64,000 nucleotides of DNA, from assembly GCA_900769695.1 (NCBI GenBank), contig CAAGHO010000018.1, forward strand, positions 112,626-176,625, written 5' to 3'. Positions 46,925 through 56,100 of the stretch are shown here, one piece after another. Positions within the stretch are counted from its first letter, which is position 1. The number at the start of each line of letters is the position of its first letter. The translations under genes and the position numbers were made by a program. The stretch comes from Bacilli bacterium. Its GTDB lineage: Bacteria > Bacillota_I > Bacilli_A > RF39 > UBA660. The notes below the pieces were generated by a model, which saw only the letters and a program-made list of their open reading frames with translations, was not told the DNA's origin and made no database searches.

Positions 46925-47500
46925 AGCATAAACATTTACTTTAACTTTAAAACTTCTTGATATATTATCATATTTATAATTTGAATCTAACCACATTCTA
47001 AAACGATATTTTTTATCTAAAACAATTTGTTTATTATCTGTATTAACAAATGATGAAGAATAAAGTAACATACCTTTTTCTAAAGAAGTATTAGTATAAA
47101 TCTTTGGCTCCAAAACTGTTTGGTATTCATTTCCATTTAATTCCTCTAAATACAATTTTACAAATTTATAATCTAATTTATTTTCTACTGAAAGTTCTTT
47201 AGCATATAAATCATAATTAATTGTTGCAACACCTGCTATTGTTGCTTTTAATGTAAAATCAAAATATTCACTTTGAAGTTTTCCTACTGTATCATCAACA
47301 GGTATAGCATTATCTATTTTTATAACGTTTGAATCACTTTCTAAATACTCTAATTCAATAGAACCAGTCGTAATTACATTTTCCTGTTTAGCATTAGAAG
47401 TATAATTATATATTGCATAAGTAACACCTGTTATAACTATGATTAATATTGCTACACCAAATACAGATAAAAGTAATTCTCTTGTTTCACTTTTTGTCAT
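46916..47500 (-). CDS. TasA/camelysin-like surface protein 3
   Basis: A 194-residue precursor of the TasA/CalY type. The N-terminal span (about 9-31) ends ITGVTYAIYN, a likely SipW cleavage region. Then come the conserved block VITTGSIELEYLE, NAIPVDDTVGK, YFDFTLKATIAG, and the C-terminal block FRMWLDSNYKY then SFKVKVNVYAS. These blocks are shared with the two genes upstream, so the three are paralogues. TasA homologues form extracellular fibres by donor-strand exchange; a comparable role is likely. Confidence 0.82.
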   Translation of the reverse strand: MTKSETRELLLSVFGVAILIIVITGVTYAIYNYTSNAKQENVITTGSIELEYLESDSNVIKIDNAIPVDDTVGKLQSEYFDFTLKATIAGVATINYDLYAKELSVENKLDYKFVKLYLEELNGNEYQTVLEPKIYTNTSLEKGMLLYSSSFVNTDNKQIVLDKKYRFRMWLDSNYKYDNISRSFKVKVNVYASV

Positions 47501-47515
47501 AAATTTTCTCCTATA

Positions 47516-47544
47516 TAATCAAAAAGCACCTATTGTGCTTTTGC
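47516..47544 (-). terminator. hairpin between tasA-like 2 and 3
   Basis: AAGCAC, loop AATA, GGTGCTT followed by TTTG on the minus strand, overlapping the stop of the second TasA-like gene. It may cause partial termination or stabilise an mRNA end. Confidence 0.55.
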
Positions 47545-48144
47545 ATAGACATTTATCCTTACAGTATATGTCAAAGCTTGGCTAGTTGGTGCTTTTTCAT
47601 CTATCCACATTCTTAATCTATAATTATCTGCTCCTGTTGAATTTTTTTGTACAGATTTTAATATCATTGAACCAACTGGTGAACCAACTTCACTACTTTG
47701 TGATATAGGTTTAAAATTTGTAGGTTCCATTACAGATTCATAAGTACCACTTTTTTGTTGTTCTAGATACAATTTTATATTTGAATCTGGAACAGTTGAA
47801 CTAGAATCTTTTATTGCAGCTATTTCATAAACAAAATTAGCCTTACCACTTATCGTTGAATTAATTGTGAAATCAAAATATTCACCTTTTCCCTTTAAAG
47901 TCTTTCCTACAGTATCACTCATAGGTAGAGCATTTACAATTGATATACCATTAGTATCCTCAGTATAAGTCATTGATACTTTCCCAGTAGTTATTGAGTT
48001 TGGATTATTATCTAAATCCGTCTGTTGAAATGTAGCAAAAGAAATACTTATCACTGATATTACTAATATTGTTAAAAATAAAATTGATAACAAAATTTTT
48101 CTAGATGTTTTTTTATCGATTTGTTCTTTTTCTTTACTATTCAT
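47530..48144 (-). CDS. TasA/camelysin-like surface protein 2
   Basis: A 204-residue paralogue. Span at about 16-36 ends ISISFATFQQ. Family blocks: SITTGKVSMTYTEDTNGISI, NALPMSDTVGK, YFDFTINSTISGKANFVYE, then YRLRMWIDEKAP and YTVRINVYAKAQ. The segment between the blocks (VGSPVGSMILKS) differs from its neighbours. Ribosome site AAAGGGG. It lies 14 bases behind the first paralogue. Confidence 0.82.
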   Translation of the reverse strand: MNSKEKEQIDKKTSRKILLSILFLTILVISVISISFATFQQTDLDNNPNSITTGKVSMTYTEDTNGISIVNALPMSDTVGKTLKGKGEYFDFTINSTISGKANFVYEIAAIKDSSSTVPDSNIKLYLEQQKSGTYESVMEPTNFKPISQSSEVGSPVGSMILKSVQKNSTGADNYRLRMWIDEKAPTSQALTYTVRINVYAKAQ

Positions 48145-48157
48145 TTATATAACCCCT

Positions 48158-48766
48158 TTACTGAGTATCTGCTTTAACATTAACTTTAATCTTAAAATCA
48201 TTACTTTGATTTGTCAAAGTATATTGATCAGAAAGCCACATTCTTAATCTAAATGATTGAACACCACTATTAGTAAATGATCCAGTGTATAAGGTCTTTG
48301 AACCTGATGCTACAGTTGAATCTTTTAAACTATAATAAGTAGGAACATCATTATCATAACCTAAAATTGGTTGATCTGTAGTACCATCAGTTAAATACAT
48401 TTTTACGTATTCTTCACTTAATGGATTTTCAACATTTAACTTTGTTGCATATACTTCGTAATTAATTCTTGATGTTCCAGCAAGAGAGCATGATACATTA
48501 AAATCAAAATAACCCTCATTATTTTCACTACGTTCTAGTTTTTTTCCAACTTCATCACTAGTAGGCATTGCATTTTGTAGATTAATACCATTTGTTGTTT
48601 CAGTATATGTGAAAATTATTGAACCTGTTGTAATTACATTATTCTTTTCTCCTTCACGTTGATATGAAAATACAGCATATGTTATCCCAACTACTGAAAC
48701 TATTAATAAAAGTATTAAAGCTCCTGATAATATAAACTTTTCATAATTTTTTTCTTTTTCTTTCAT
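48158..48766 (-). CDS. TasA/camelysin-like surface protein 1
   Basis: First gene of the cassette, 202 aa. The N-terminal span (about 11-31) ends VGITYAVFSY. Family blocks: VITTGSIIFTYTETTNGINL, NAMPTSDEVGKKL, GYFDFNVSCSLAGTSRINYE, and the end FRLRMWLSDQYTL with DFKIKVNVKAD. Start taken at MKEKEKNYEKF because GGTGGAAG lies just upstream; an ATG five codons earlier overlaps that site. The mature domain has a Cys (FNVSCSL) not present in the paralogues. Confidence 0.82.
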   Translation of the reverse strand: MKEKEKNYEKFILSGALILLLIVSVVGITYAVFSYQREGEKNNVITTGSIIFTYTETTNGINLQNAMPTSDEVGKKLERSENNEGYFDFNVSCSLAGTSRINYEVYATKLNVENPLSEEYVKMYLTDGTTDQPILGYDNDVPTYYSLKDSTVASGSKTLYTGSFTNSGVQSFRLRMWLSDQYTLTNQSNDFKIKVNVKADTQ

Positions 48767-48810
48767 TTTTACTTCCACCATCCTAACAAATCTATCTTTT
48801 TACTAACTAT

Positions 48811-48839
48811 AAGATATCATAATTAACTATCTAAGTCAA
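48811..48839 (-). promoter_or_regulatory. possible promoter of the TasA/SipW cassette
   Basis: On the minus strand TTGACT, 17 bases, TATCTT; the -35 box is in the last codons of tatD. The -10 box is poor, so read-through from tatD is an alternative. Confidence 0.4.
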
Positions 48840-49581
48840 ACAAATTATAAGTATTTTCAAGGGTTGTAGTCGAAACACTTTGTAAACTAATATCTTTTAT
48901 ATCAGCAATTTTTTGAGCAATAATTGGAATATATTTTGAACTATTTGTTTTTCCACGAAATGGTTCTGGAGTAAGATAGGGACTATCAGTTTCTAAAACT
49001 ATATTTTCAAGAGATATTTTTTCTATAACATTTGAAAGTTTACTATTTTTAAAAGTTAAAACTCCACCTATTCCAAGTTTAAATCCCATTGAAATATAAA
49101 TATTAGCAACTTCTAAACTTCCTGAAAAACAATGAATAATTCCTTTTACCTTATATTTCTTTAAAATATCTATTGTATCTTTTACAGCATCACGACTATG
49201 AATTACAACAGGAAGATTTAATTCTTCTGCCATAGATAATTGTTTTTCAAACAAATCTTTTTGTAAATTAACATTATCTTTTCCATAATGATAATCAAGA
49301 CCTATTTCACCAATTCCAACAATCTTTTTATTTTTTTGAATTAATTCTTTCATATAATCTAAATCAATACTTGTAATATAATTAGCTTCTTCAGGATGAT
49401 ATCCAATAGTAGCGTATATATCCTCATATTCATTAATATATCTAAAACTGTTTTTAATTTCTTCTCTAGTACATAAAGAAATTATCATTTTATCTATTAA
49501 AGCTTCCTTATTTTCTTTATAAACTAAATTAATATCATCATAATATTCACTAGACATATGACAATGTGTATCTATAAACAT
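48823..49581 (-). CDS. tatD: TatD-family metal-dependent DNase
   Basis: TIM-barrel hydrolase of the TatD/YabD family. The 252 residues begin MFIDTHCHMSSEYYDD (metal ligands His-x-His) and contain VGIGEIGLDYHYGKDNV, LPVVIHSRDA, GIIHCFSGSLEVA and VLETDSPYLTPEPFRGK. Start ATG with AGGTGAT five bases upstream. Gene order metG-tatD is as in Bacillus, apart from a small membrane-protein gene in between. Confidence 0.94.
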   Translation of the reverse strand: MFIDTHCHMSSEYYDDINLVYKENKEALIDKMIISLCTREEIKNSFRYINEYEDIYATIGYHPEEANYITSIDLDYMKELIQKNKKIVGIGEIGLDYHYGKDNVNLQKDLFEKQLSMAEELNLPVVIHSRDAVKDTIDILKKYKVKGIIHCFSGSLEVANIYISMGFKLGIGGVLTFKNSKLSNVIEKISLENIVLETDSPYLTPEPFRGKTNSSKYIPIIAQKIADIKDISLQSVSTTTLENTYNLFDLDS

Positions 49582-49605
49582 TTCTATCACCTAAAATAAT
49601 AATAA

Positions 49606-49636
49606 AACAAAAAAATATCACTTTCAATGATATTTT
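49606..49636 (-). terminator. terminator behind the small membrane protein
   Basis: AATATCA, loop TTGAAAG, TGATATT followed by TTTTTG on the minus strand. Confidence 0.8.
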
Positions 49637-49805
49637 AAATTATCTTTTTTTCATACAATTTTAATTTTATATAATATATTGAAATTATTACAAAATACAA
49701 TATATCTATTGGTTCTTTGCCTATTATTACCAACGGAAGCATTACTAATAAAAAAAGAGAATAAAAGAAATTAACAGTAAATAATTTTTCTATCCTATGT
49801 TGCAT
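49635..49805 (-). CDS. small two-span membrane protein, unknown
   Basis: A 56-residue protein with two hydrophobic spans (about 9-26 and 31-48) and a basic end (KLKLYEKKII). No family recognised. AAAGGAG lies eight bases before the ATG chosen at 49803-49805; an ATG six codons upstream overlaps that site. It lies between metG and tatD with a terminator on each side, so it is probably a single-gene unit. Confidence 0.6.
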   Translation of the reverse strand: MQHRIEKLFTVNFFYSLFLLVMLPLVIIGKEPIDILYFVIISIYYIKLKLYEKKII

Positions 49806-49882
49806 AAAGATATCTCCTTTCATAAAATATTTACTACTTCAGATTCTACTACGCACAACTACTCTAACATATCACAAAATAT

Positions 49883-49922
49883 CAAAAAAAAGACAAAAAC
49901 TAAAAATGAATTTGTCTTTTTT
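49883..49922 (-). terminator. terminator of metG
   Basis: AAAAAAAGACAAA and TTTTTGTCTTTTTTTT form a long stem around an 11-base loop on the minus strand, 20 bases behind the metG stop. Confidence 0.85.
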
Positions 49923-49942
49923 TACTTTGTTTACGTAAATTT

Positions 49943-51484
49943 TTACAGATTATGTTCCTTTTTAAAAGATTCTAAATCAATTCTTTGAAATAGAGGAGAA
50001 GCTTCATTTAGACTATAAACATTATTATCCACAAAATTTAAACTTGCATTCTCATTATTTATTTGATGTTTGATAGATTCTGCTGTATCAGGTAAATATG
50101 CACCTAAGAATAAAGAACTTACTCTGATTGATTCTAATAAATTGTATAATACTGTCATTAAGCTATCTTTTTTAGTCTCATCCTTTGCTAAAACCCATGG
50201 AGTTGTTTCATCTATATATTTATTACTTGCTCTAAGTAAATTAAATATTTCTGTTACAGCATCACTTATTTCAAGTTTTGACATTTTGTCCTCTACTTTT
50301 TCTTCTAATGAATTAATACTCTTAATAAATTCTTCATCAAAACTATTAATAACTTTTGGATTAGATATTTTACCATCAAAGTATTTATGTCCCATAGTAA
50401 TTGTTCTTTGAACTAAATTTCCCAAGATATTTGCTAAATCTCCATTAATTCTTTCTATTAACAAGTCATATGTAATATTTCCATCACTTGAAAATGGTAT
50501 TTCATGAATTAAATAATATCTTACTGCATCTACTCCAAATAAATTTACTAAGTCATCTGCATAAATAACATTTCCTTTACTCTTACTCATTTTATCGTTA
50601 TTCATTAAAAGCCAAGGATGACCAAAAACTTTTTTAGGAAGTTCTAGACCAAGAGACCATAAAAAGCATGGCCAATAAATGGAATGGAAACGAATAATAT
50701 CTTTACCAATTAAATGAAGGTCTGCAGGCCAATATTTATTAAACATATCACTTTGATTATCTACATCATAACCAATATTAGTTATATAGTTTGTTAAAGC
50801 ATCTAGCCATACATAAACAACATGTTTAGGATCAAAATCTACAGGTATTCCCCAAGAAAAAGAAGTTCTAGATACACATAAATCTTGTAATCCTGGTTTA
50901 ATAAAGTTATTCATCATTTCATTTTTTCTAGATTCTGGTTGAATAAAATCAGGATGAGATTCAATATAATCTTCTAATTTCTTTTGATATTTTGATAATT
51001 TAAAGAAATAAGCTTCTTCTTTTGATTCGTGAACCTCTCTTCCACAATCAGGACATTTACCATCAACTAATTGAGATTCAGTCCAAAATGATTCACATGG
51101 AGTACAATAAAGGCCCTTATATTCACCTTTATAAATATCACCTTGATCATACATTTTCTTAAATATATGTTGAACAACTTCTTCATGTTTTTTATCAGTT
51201 GTTCTAACAAACTTATCATAACTAGTATTCATAATATCCCATATTCTTTTTATTTCTCCTGAAATATTATCAACATACTCTTGAGGTGTTACATTAGCCT
51301 CTTTGGCCTTTAGTTCAATTTTTTCACCATGTTCATCTGTACCAGTTTGAAAATAAACATCATATCCTTTTAATCTTTTATATCTTGCGATAGCATCTGC
51401 TAAAACAACCTCATAAGTATTTCCAATATGTGGCTTAGCTGATGTATAAGCAATTGCTGTACTTATATAAAATTTTTCTTTCAT
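49943..51484 (-). CDS. metG: methionyl-tRNA synthetase
   Basis: Charges initiator and elongator tRNA-Met. The 513 residues have the HIGH-type motif YTSAKPHIGNTYEVV, a zinc knuckle (YCTPCESFW, KCPDCGREV), KMSKS loop NDKMSKSKGNVIY and the helical anticodon domain. The C-terminal EMAPII-like tRNA-binding domain of Bacillus MetS (about 660 aa) is missing, as in short bacterial forms. A T-box leader with an AUG specifier precedes it. Confidence 0.97.
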   Translation of the reverse strand: MKEKFYISTAIAYTSAKPHIGNTYEVVLADAIARYKRLKGYDVYFQTGTDEHGEKIELKAKEANVTPQEYVDNISGEIKRIWDIMNTSYDKFVRTTDKKHEEVVQHIFKKMYDQGDIYKGEYKGLYCTPCESFWTESQLVDGKCPDCGREVHESKEEAYFFKLSKYQKKLEDYIESHPDFIQPESRKNEMMNNFIKPGLQDLCVSRTSFSWGIPVDFDPKHVVYVWLDALTNYITNIGYDVDNQSDMFNKYWPADLHLIGKDIIRFHSIYWPCFLWSLGLELPKKVFGHPWLLMNNDKMSKSKGNVIYADDLVNLFGVDAVRYYLIHEIPFSSDGNITYDLLIERINGDLANILGNLVQRTITMGHKYFDGKISNPKVINSFDEEFIKSINSLEEKVEDKMSKLEISDAVTEIFNLLRASNKYIDETTPWVLAKDETKKDSLMTVLYNLLESIRVSSLFLGAYLPDTAESIKHQINNENASLNFVDNNVYSLNEASPLFQRIDLESFKKEHNL

Positions 51485-51757
51485 AAATATTCCTCCTTCT
51501 ACAAAAGTTTATCTATAATATTTCATTATAAAATAAAAAAATTACTATAATATAAGGACGAATTACTCCGTGGTACCACCTTATTTTATAATAAATATAT
51601 TATACACTCTAAATAGTTAACGCCTATCTACGATTATACCTACATATCGATATAATAGTTCGAAAGCCATACTTTATAAAAAACTTATATCTTTTTCCAC
51701 CAACAAGACTCTCTTTTAAAAGTTTCTTTTATAAAGCTCTTTCTCATCACTTTTGTT
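51485..51757 (-). promoter_or_regulatory. T-box leader of metG (AUG specifier)
   Basis: The leader has the T-box sequence GGUGGUACCACGGAGU (51560-51580) in the antiterminator. Upstream, Stem I pairs CTTTATAAA...AACTT with AAGTT...TTATAAAG and has the distal AGAGAGTC and GGTGGAAAA elements. The specifier loop between GAAAG and CTTTC reads UAUGG, giving AUG at 51668-51670, the Met codon that matches the gene. Uncharged tRNA-Met should promote expression. The competing terminator helix is not obvious; T7 at about 51535-51541 follows the antiterminator. Confidence 0.88.
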
Positions 51758-51763
51758 AGGCTT

Positions 51764-51792
51764 ATTTTAGCACATTAATTTTTATTCTTCAA
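51764..51792 (-). promoter_or_regulatory. promoter of the metG T-box leader
   Basis: On the minus strand TTGAAG, 17 bases, TAAAAT; the -35 box overlaps the last codons of spoVT. Confidence 0.55.
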
Positions 51793-52312
51793 TATGTTTT
51801 CCTAAAAAATTAGCTGCAAAAGAAGCAAGTTTTACATCAGTATCATTGATATTTTCATTTTCTGAAAAAATTATTACACTTCCAATAACATCTCCATTTG
51901 TAATAATTGGAGTTATAGTATAACTATATTTTTCTTTTAAGCCATCTATAAATTCTATTTCAGTAATACTTTTTTCTGTTATTATTTCCCTGTCATTTAA
52001 TTTTTCCTCTAAATATTTAGAAATATTTTTTTTAAAGTAAGCATTCTTATTATTTCCTGATATTGCAATCACACTATCTCTGTCAGTAATTAAAACGTTT
52101 TTAAGTAAAACCTGATTTATTGTATTAACTAAATCTTTACAAATATCATTTAAATCATTCATAGATGAATATTTTTTTAAAGCTATCATTTCATCTTCAA
52201 CAAATATTTCTAGTGACTCTCCATCTCTAATTCTAAGATTTCTTCTTATTTCCTTAGGTATTACTATTCTCCCTAAATCATCTATTCTTCTTACTACACC
52301 AGTTGTTTTCAT
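51782..52312 (-). CDS. spoVT: stage V sporulation transcription factor SpoVT
   Basis: AbrB-type regulator active in the forespore in Bacillus. The 176 residues start with the DNA-binding swapped-hairpin domain MKTTGVVRRIDDLGRIVIPK and NLRIRDGESLEIFVEDE, followed by a GAF-like domain to the end. Starting at the second ATG is favoured by GAGGAG upstream. It lies one small gene away from mfd; in B. subtilis mfd and spoVT are adjacent. The C-terminal sensor domain distinguishes it from AbrB. Confidence 0.92.
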   Translation of the reverse strand: MKTTGVVRRIDDLGRIVIPKEIRRNLRIRDGESLEIFVEDEMIALKKYSSMNDLNDICKDLVNTINQVLLKNVLITDRDSVIAISGNNKNAYFKKNISKYLEEKLNDREIITEKSITEIEFIDGLKEKYSYTITPIITNGDVIGSVIIFSENENINDTDVKLASFAANFLGKHIEE

Positions 52313-52445
52313 GACTCTCCTCACTTTCATCTATAAATATTATTTCTAAAATTTTTCAGTTTATACTAATTTTTAACCTTTATAATAATATTATAATATT
52401 TATTCAATAAAATTCCTTTGGTAAATATTTCCAAATAGTAAACTT

Positions 52446-52473
52446 CAAAAAAAAGAATGCTATTTCTAGCATT
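52446..52473 (-). terminator. terminator overlapping the stop of the unknown gene before spoVT
   Basis: GAATGCT, loop AGAAAT, AGCATTC followed by TTTTTTTT on the minus strand; the loop start overlaps the TAG stop codon. Confidence 0.88.
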
Positions 52474-53131
52474 CCTTCATTTCTTCATCAAAGAGATGTG
52501 AATTTGATTTTGTAAAAAGATATCTTTCTCCTTGTTCTAAAATACCACTAAGTAAGGTTCTATCTTTAACCATCGTTTTTATAGCAATACTTTCATTGAG
52601 TTGTTTTTGATAAGTAGATTTCATGAATTTTGTGAAAGCTTTATTTATTCTACTTTTTATCTCTTCATCTATACCATCTTCATAAATTGTATCTAAATTA
52701 TTGAATAAAATTTCAGTTTGAGATAAATCAAGTATCTTCTTTAAATCCTGTTTCAAAGTTTTATTAATTGAATCTAATTCTTTCTTTTGAATTTTAATAA
52801 TTTCAGTTTCTCGTTCTGGTACAAACTCATCTATCTTTTTTATTAAATAATCTTCTCGAATTTTTCTTAAACTTAAAAGCTTATCCTCTAAAAAATCACG
52901 ATAATTTTTTATTAAAGTATCAAGTTTTTCAGTACTTAAAATAATTTTTTCTTTCTTAGCCAAAGAAATCAATTTAGTTTTAATAATATCCATTGAATCT
53001 AATGGTGGCTTTTTAATAAGTGATATAATATCATTTTCTACAAGAGCTTTAGTATTATTTATAACTATTTCCTTAGTAGCATTTTTATAGGTATTTAAGT
53101 GCTGTTGTTTTATCTGTTCTAAATCATTCAT
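52466..53131 (-). CDS. unknown helical cytoplasmic protein
   Basis: I do not recognise this 221-residue protein. It has no signal peptide or membrane span and is rich in Lys, Glu, Ile and Leu with long predicted helices (KLDTLIKNYRDFLEDKLLSL, KSRINKAFTKFMKS), so it may be a coiled-coil protein. It sits between mfd and spoVT with its own promoter and terminator. Bacillus has no gene there. No function is proposed. Confidence 0.72.
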   Translation of the reverse strand: MNDLEQIKQQHLNTYKNATKEIVINNTKALVENDIISLIKKPPLDSMDIIKTKLISLAKKEKIILSTEKLDTLIKNYRDFLEDKLLSLRKIREDYLIKKIDEFVPERETEIIKIQKKELDSINKTLKQDLKKILDLSQTEILFNNLDTIYEDGIDEEIKSRINKAFTKFMKSTYQKQLNESIAIKTMVKDRTLLSGILEQGERYLFTKSNSHLFDEEMKEC

Positions 53132-53161
53132 ATAAATACCTCCTCGATTTTGACTATATCA

Positions 53162-53190
53162 AGAATAACAATCCTTTATACTTTAGTCAA
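53162..53190 (-). promoter_or_regulatory. probable promoter of the unknown helical gene
   Basis: On the minus strand TTGACT, 17 bases, TATTCT; the -35 box overlaps the mfd stop (CTTGACTAA). Confidence 0.5.
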
Positions 53191-56100
53191 GAGGATTTTT
53201 TAAATTATTTAAAATTAATTCCAGTAATTCAGTTAAATAAAATAGTGGATGTTTATCAAGTTTTATAGTATCTAAAATTATCAATAAATTACTTCCTCTA
53301 CTCTTAAATCTAAACATATTATTTATCTTAAATGACTCCATAAATAATTCTTCTGTATCAAGATTTTTAACTACATCTTCTGGAAAACATAATTCAATAT
53401 AATTTTTAGTTTCAACAACATTCTTAATACCTATCTTAAGAGCCTGTTTTTCAAACCATTCCTCATACATATAAATTAATGTCTTATCGTCAATCTTACC
53501 AAAACGATCCTCTAATTCCAATTTTATCTTTTCTAATTTTTCTTTAGAGTCAATTTCATTTATCATACGATGAATTTCTATTTTTATACTTTCATCACTA
53601 ACATATGTATCCTTAATATGGGTATCTACATTTATTAGAGGTTTAGCACTATCATCCTCATCCTCTTCTACTATTAAACCCTTTCTCTTATTAACTTCGT
53701 TATCTAACATTTTTAAATACAAATCAATTCCAACAGTATCAATAAATCCTGCTTGTTCACTACCAAGTATATCTCCAGCTCCTCTTATTGATAAATCCCT
53801 TGTTGCGATAGAAAAGCCACTACCTAGTTCAGTAAATTCTTTGATAACATTAAGTCTTTTTATAGCTGTTTCTGTTAATACCTTAGATGGTTGGTACATC
53901 AAATAAGCATAAGCAAATTTATTACTTCTTCCAACACGCCCCCTTATTTGATATAGTTGACTTAAACCAAATCTATCAGCATTTAAAATAATTAATGTAT
54001 TAACATTTGGAATATCTATTCCTGTTTCAATTATAGTAGTACATAGTAAAATATCAAATTCATGATTAATAAAGGCATACATTTTACTTTCAAGTTCTTG
54101 CTTAGTCATCTGTCCATGAGCAAATGTAATTCTTGCTTCTGGAACTAATTTATTAAGTTCAGCAAGCTTAGTTTGTATTCTTTCAACACTATTATAGAGA
54201 ATAAAAACTTGTCCTTTTCTTGATAATTCTTTATAAATAGCGTCTTTTATTAATTGCTTGTTTTCTTCAACTACATAAGTTTGAATTGGATATCTATCAA
54301 CTGGAGGAGTTTCAATTAATGATAAACTTCTCATACCAACCATTGACATTTGTAATGTTCTTGGAATTGGTGTTGCGGTTAAGGTTAAAACATCAACATT
54401 AGTTTTATATGCTTTAATTTTTTCTTTATGAACAACACCAAATCTTTGTTCCTCATCGATTACTAACAAACCTAGATTAACTGGTTCTACATCACTACTT
54501 AACAATCTATGAGTACCAAAAACAATATCAATAATACCACTTTTTAAACCATCTAAAATTCTCTTTTGCTCTTTTGGAGTAGTAAAACGATTTAAAAGAG
54601 CTATATTTACAGGAACATTTTTAAATCTCTTTAAAGCATTTTCATAATGTTGAGTTGATAAAATTGTAGTTGGACATAAAAACAATACTTGCTTAGAATC
54701 TGCTACTGCTTTCATAGCTGCTCTAAAGGCAACCTCTGTTTTTCCAAATCCAACATCACCACATAATAATCTATCCATTGGCATAGCTTTTTCCATATCT
54801 TCTTTAATCTGTGATACAGCTAAAGCTTGATCCTTTGTTAAAGTAAAACCACAATCATTTTCAAATTCTTCTTGAAGTTCTGAATCTTTACTAAAAGCAA
54901 AACCTTTTTTTAATTCTCTTTCAGCATACAATTTTAATAATTTATCTGCCATGTCAGCGACTTTTTGACGAACTCTTTGTTTTGTCTTTTTCCAATCAAT
55001 TCCATCCATTTTATTAACTTTAGGAACCATTCCTTCTTTGCCAACATATTTATACAACAAATCTATTTTTTCAACAGGAATATACAGTTTATCTTTACCA
55101 CTATATAAAACTTCTATATAATCTTTACTAATTCCACCTACAGTTAATACTTTTATTCCATTATAAATACCAATACCATGAGCATTATGAACAACATAAT
55201 CTCCAATTTCTAAATTATTAATATCTTTTATTTTAGAACCATATTTAAATTTAGTTTTAAAAGACTTAGATTTTTCTTGAGAAATAAAGAGTTCATGAGC
55301 TGTTAGAAAAACAAAATCGTTATAAATAAATCCTTCATTTAATTCTTTTTCTACAATATTAACTTCCTTCAAATGAATATCATCAAAAGAAGTTTCAATA
55401 ATTTTCATATTCAAATTTTTTATTAAGTTCTTTTTCTGACGTTTTAAAATACAAATAATAATTGTTTTATTTTGAGAAATAATGTTATTAATAAAATTAT
55501 TAATTGATTCTATATTTTCATTAAATTGTTGAATAGTTTGAACATCATAATTAATTATTGAATCTTTATCTAACATAGAAGATAAGTTATTTACACTTAA
55601 ATAGTACATGAACTCTTTTTCATCTAAACTATTAAAGTCAAACATATAATTACCTTTAAAATCCATATCTTTTGTACTTCTATAATCTAATACTTCCTGC
55701 ATTATCTGTTTATAAGATATTTCTAATTGACTATAATCTTTATAAATTACAATACAATCATCTAAATATTTTGTAATATTAACACAATTAATATAATCAG
55801 GTAAATATTTTTGACTTTTAACAATTTCTTCATCTAAAGAACAAATAAATTCTGAAATTGGTCTTATTTCAATTGAATTAATTTCTTTGATTGATCTTTG
55901 ATTATTTGGATTAAAATATCTAATAGAATCTATTTCATCACCAAAAAACTCTATTCTAACAGGGTTATCTTCTCCTAAAGGATAAACATCTATTACATAA
56001 CCCCTAATACCAAATTCTCCAGTTTTTGTTACTATTGATTCTTTTTTATATCCTAATTTATCCAAAGATTTTACTAAATCTTTAGGTTCTATAGTAACAC

